In this document: positions 6,414 to 8,030 of the stretch, piece by piece
How positions within the stretch are numbered: position 1 is the first letter of the stretch
Layout: each line of letters opens with the position of its first letter
Translations under genes and position numbers: made by a program
NCBI GenBank assembly: GCA_030045935.1
Contig: JASIEN010000232.1
Location: forward strand, 1 to 8,030
Origin: Candidatus Sulfotelmatobacter sp.
Lineage (GTDB): Bacteria; Acidobacteriota; Terriglobia; Terriglobales; Acidobacteriaceae
Length of the DNA: 8,030 nt
Direction: 5' to 3'
The notes under the pieces: model-generated
Told to the model about the DNA's origin: nothing
Database searches by the model: none
The model's input: only the letters and a program-made list of their open reading frames with translations

Positions 6414-6438
6414 CCTTCGCGCTTCCCCGGAAGGTTTT
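6414..6438 (+). terminator. Weak candidate terminator after the SprT-like gene
   Basis: CCTTC (6414-6418) can pair with GAAGG (6430-6434), and TTTT follows at 6435-6438. The stem is only 5 bp with an 11-nt loop. A run of seven T at 6405-6411 lies just before it without a convincing stem. This is suggestive only. Confidence 0.3.
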
Positions 6439-6444
6439 ATCATC

Positions 6445-6450
6445 TTGACA
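6445..6450 (+). promoter_or_regulatory. Possible -35 box (TTGACA) for the dCTP deaminase gene
   Basis: A perfect TTGACA lies 69 bp before the chosen ATG 6520, just after the candidate terminator. At 17-19 bp downstream the -10 positions are poor (GATGCT, ATGCTT, TGCTTT). TG at 6467-6468 could serve as an extended -10 for the last of these. A promoter in this 92- to 128-bp gap makes sense, but its exact form is unclear. Confidence 0.35.
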
Positions 6451-6519
6451 GCATCTCGTGGCTGGGTGATGCTTTTGTAAGCGTTGTTCTCCAGCCGCTG
6501 GAAGCAATCACTACATCTC

Positions 6520-7698
6520 ATGCCTGGTTCTGAAACAACCTACTCTGCCGCTGCCTTGTTCCCTGATATCAAAACAGGTGAAACAGACTCCGCCGTTCGC
6601 ACCTCCGGCATTCTTCCTTCGCAGGACATACGCAACCTCATCGCCGTCGGCAAAGTTTCCGCAATGCCCGCCATCGAGGAAGTTCATATTCAGCCAGCCA
6701 GTCTCGATTTGCGGTTAGGTGATGTTGCTCACCGTGTGCGTGCCAGCTTCCTGCCCGGTCCGCACAATACGGTCGAAGCCAAAATCAAAGAGCTGCGTAT
6801 GACCCGCGTCGACCTCACCAGTGCAGCAGTCTTCGAAAAGGATTGCGTTTATATCGTTCCATTGGTGGAAGAGGTAAGTTTACCGCCCAATGTCTCAGGC
6901 AAAGCCAATCCAAAGAGCACGACCGGCCGTCTGGATATTTTTGTTCGTCTGATCACCGATTACGGCGTGGAATTCGACCGCGTGCCGACCGGATACAAAG
7001 GCAAGCTTTACGCTGAAGTAGTTTCTCGCACGTTTACCGTCGCCATCCGTGCGGGCATGCGCCTCAACCAGCTTCGTTTCGTGCAAGGCAGCGCCGACTC
7101 GCAAGATAAAGAGATCAAGAGGCTCGATCGCCTGGAAACACTGGTTTACCTCGACGAGGACACGCCCACGCGCGCCGTAACTGACCGCGGTTTGCGAATA
7201 ACGGTGAATCTGGAAGGAGCTGACGAAGATGAAATCATTGCCTACCGCGCACGAGCAAACGCGCCGGTAATCGACCTTTCGAAGATCGATCACTACGCTC
7301 CTGACGAGTTCTGGGAAGCGCGCCGCCAGACTCCAAACAAGTCCGTCATTCTTCACACCGGCGACTTTTACATTCTGGCCTCTCGCGAGCGCGTGCGAGT
7401 TCCCGCCGAGTTCGCCGCCGAGATGGTTCCCTTCGACCCTTCCGATGGCGAATTCCGCATTCACTATGCGGGATTTTTCGATCCCGGCTTCGGCTACGGT
7501 TCGAACGACATCAAGGGTACACGGGCCGTGCTTGAAGTCCGCGCCCACGAGGTTCCCTTCCAGATGGAACACGGACAGCTTGTGGGACGCCTGAATTACA
7601 TGCCTCTTCTCTCGCGCCCCGACAAGATCTACGGGACCAACATCGGCTCCTCGTATCAGCAGCAGACGCTCACGCTGAGCAAACAGTTCAAGCGATAA
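6520..7698 (+). CDS. dcd: 2'-deoxycytidine 5'-triphosphate deaminase, two-domain form
   Basis: This 392-aa protein belongs to the long dCTP deaminase family, which carries two dUTPase-fold domains in one chain. It should deaminate dCTP to dUTP and so feed dTTP synthesis in the cytoplasm. Domain 1 (about 30-215) has the family motif HIQPASLDLRLGD (near 56-68), then Ser133 and Arg137 in KSTTGR and Glu166 in LYAEV. These match in spacing the catalytic Ser, Arg and Glu of the short E. coli enzyme. Domain 2 (about 225-388) has FRIHYAGFFDPGFG (near 312-325) and AVLEVRAHEVPF with Glu339, but lacks the SxxxR pattern. An in-frame TTG at 6484 would add 12 residues. I prefer ATG 6520 because the added residues look unrelated to the family, though its ribosome site (TGGAAG, 15 nt upstream) is poor. 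Short Dcd proteins are about 190 aa, so this is the fused type and not a readthrough. Confidence 0.9.
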   Translation: MPGSETTYSAAALFPDIKTGETDSAVRTSGILPSQDIRNLIAVGKVSAMPAIEEVHIQPASLDLRLGDVAHRVRASFLPGPHNTVEAKIKELRMTRVDLTSAAVFEKDCVYIVPLVEEVSLPPNVSGKANPKSTTGRLDIFVRLITDYGVEFDRVPTGYKGKLYAEVVSRTFTVAIRAGMRLNQLRFVQGSADSQDKEIKRLDRLETLVYLDEDTPTRAVTDRGLRITVNLEGADEDEIIAYRARANAPVIDLSKIDHYAPDEFWEARRQTPNKSVILHTGDFYILASRERVRVPAEFAAEMVPFDPSDGEFRIHYAGFFDPGFGYGSNDIKGTRAVLEVRAHEVPFQMEHGQLVGRLNYMPLLSRPDKIYGTNIGSSYQQQTLTLSKQFKR

Positions 7699-7747
7699 CG
7701 TTGCGCTTGGGTACTGGTGCCGTTTCATTTGCACAGGCGTTTGGCGC

Positions 7748-7753
7748 TAGACT
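7748..7753 (+). promoter_or_regulatory. Possible -10-like element TAGACT
   Basis: TAGACT lies within GCTAGACT (7746-7753), 6 nt before ATG 7760. Used as a -10 box, it would place the start site at or next to the A of the ATG. The upstream TTGCAC (7729-7734) is 13 bp away, too close for a normal -35 box. Confidence 0.22.
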
Positions 7754-7759
7754 GGAGGT

Positions 7760-7855
7760 ATGCCAGGTCGCAGGCTCTGCATCGTGATTCCGCGTTCGCC
7801 CTCCGTTGGCTATTGCGAACGTTGCAATACCCCATTCAAGGCCATGCGATTGTGA
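7760..7855 (+). CDS. Hypothetical 31-aa Cys-motif microprotein or gene remnant
   Basis: This is a short frame of 31 codons from ATG to TGA. GGAGG (7754-7758) is present but only 1 nt from the ATG, too close for efficient use. The peptide contains VGYCERCNTPFKA, a CxxC zinc-ribbon-like half-site, plus one earlier Cys at 7. The second CxxC or Cys/His pair expected of a full ribbon is missing, so it could be the N-terminal remnant of a longer zinc-ribbon protein, or a microprotein that dimerises around a metal. Its stop overlaps the GTG of the next frame by 4 nt (GTGA), which mildly supports both being translated. It could also be chance. Confidence 0.25.
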   Translation: MPGRRLCIVIPRSPSVGYCERCNTPFKAMRL

Positions 7856-8030
7856 TCTTCGCTGCCCTACTCCAAGCTGCCTCCAGCCTGCCGACCGATC
7901 CCTCGATCTTGGAAAGGTCTATCTCTGCTTTAGAAAAAGATGTGTCTATTCTTGACAGCGCGATTAACGCGCTAGCAATTTCATCGGCTTGCTGGGAGTT
8001 TTGGGTATGGGCGTTCTCCGGCTTGGTCGT
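7852..8030 (+). CDS. Partial gene: coiled-coil and membrane protein, runs off the window
   Basis: The frame is open from GTG 7852 to the window edge (59 full codons); its C-terminal part is not visible. The first 17 residues are hydrophobic. Residues 20-46 show a heptad-like pattern (ILERSISALEKDVSILDSAI) suggesting a short coiled coil. This runs into an aromatic, hydrophobic stretch (CWEFWVWAFSGLVV), probably the start of a membrane helix. I recall similar small coiled-coil and TM hypothetical proteins in environmental bacteria, with no known function. The frame stays open upstream as far as 7699, with GTG 7717 another possible start, but the upstream codons (CTA, TTG, CGA, TTG) look non-coding. 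The 7910-7955 stretch is AT-richer than the neighbouring genes. The opposite strand is also open here but shows no recognisable pattern. Confidence 0.5.
   Translation, partial: MIFAALLQAASSLPTDPSILERSISALEKDVSILDSAINALAISSACWEFWVWAFSGLV

Noticed and set aside
6484..6519. TTG start extending dCTP deaminase by 12 residues
   Set aside because: The added peptide MFSSRWKQSLHL does not resemble the family N-terminus, and ATG 6520 gives a normal length. Not fully excluded, since neither start has a good ribosome site.
6895..7734. Long minus-strand reading frame (279 codons)
   Set aside because: It lies antisense to the conserved dCTP deaminase gene and encodes nothing recognisable.
7957..7973. Hairpin AGCGCG-ATTAA-CGCGCT
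   Set aside because: This is a perfect 6-bp stem, but it sits inside the open partial coding frame and has no T-run after it. It is probably incidental to the codons for SAINAL.

Overview
The window reads as a chromosomal segment of a free-living, moderately GC-rich bacterium. The style of the proteins points most to Acidobacteriota: a long UvrA with basic insertions, strings of exported TPR or helical proteins, a SprT-like protease, and the dispersed AACCAC..AGGGCAC intergenic repeat. This placement is an inference from recall, not a search result. No rRNA, tRNA, CRISPR array, insertion sequence or phage gene is visible.

Layout: all supported genes are on the + strand. Positions 1-171 hold an intergenic stretch with one inverted copy of a short repeat and a perfect TATAAT box. 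Positions 172-3165 encode UvrA, the damage-recognition ATPase of nucleotide excision repair. A second copy of the short repeat lies exactly at the uvrA stop codon. Next come three tightly packed genes for exported proteins: a TPR protein with a His-rich N-terminal stretch (3195-4574), and two small, predominantly helical, signal-peptide proteins of unknown function (4580-5044 and 5041-5604). The two small proteins may be divergent relatives of each other. After a gap of about 100 bp follows a SprT-like zinc metalloprotease (5705-6391). After another short gap comes a two-domain dCTP deaminase (6520-7698). The last 330 bp hold a weakly supported 31-codon Cys-motif ORF, which overlaps by 4 nt the start of a coiled-coil and membrane protein that runs off the right edge.

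How the genes may work together: uvrA, the SprT-like protease and dCTP deaminase can all be linked to genome maintenance (excision repair, possible protein-on-DNA proteolysis, and dUTP/dTTP pool supply). They are separated by an unrelated-looking envelope cassette and by gaps, so a shared system is only a hypothesis. The least explained part is the cassette at 3195-5604. Its three genes have ATGA or 5-nt junctions and all encode signal peptides, which suggests a co-translated periplasmic assembly. Other items worth a look are a 26-bp exact duplication in the two Walker A regions of uvrA, inverted repeat copies flanking uvrA, and a six-arginine insertion next to the second Walker B motif of UvrA.
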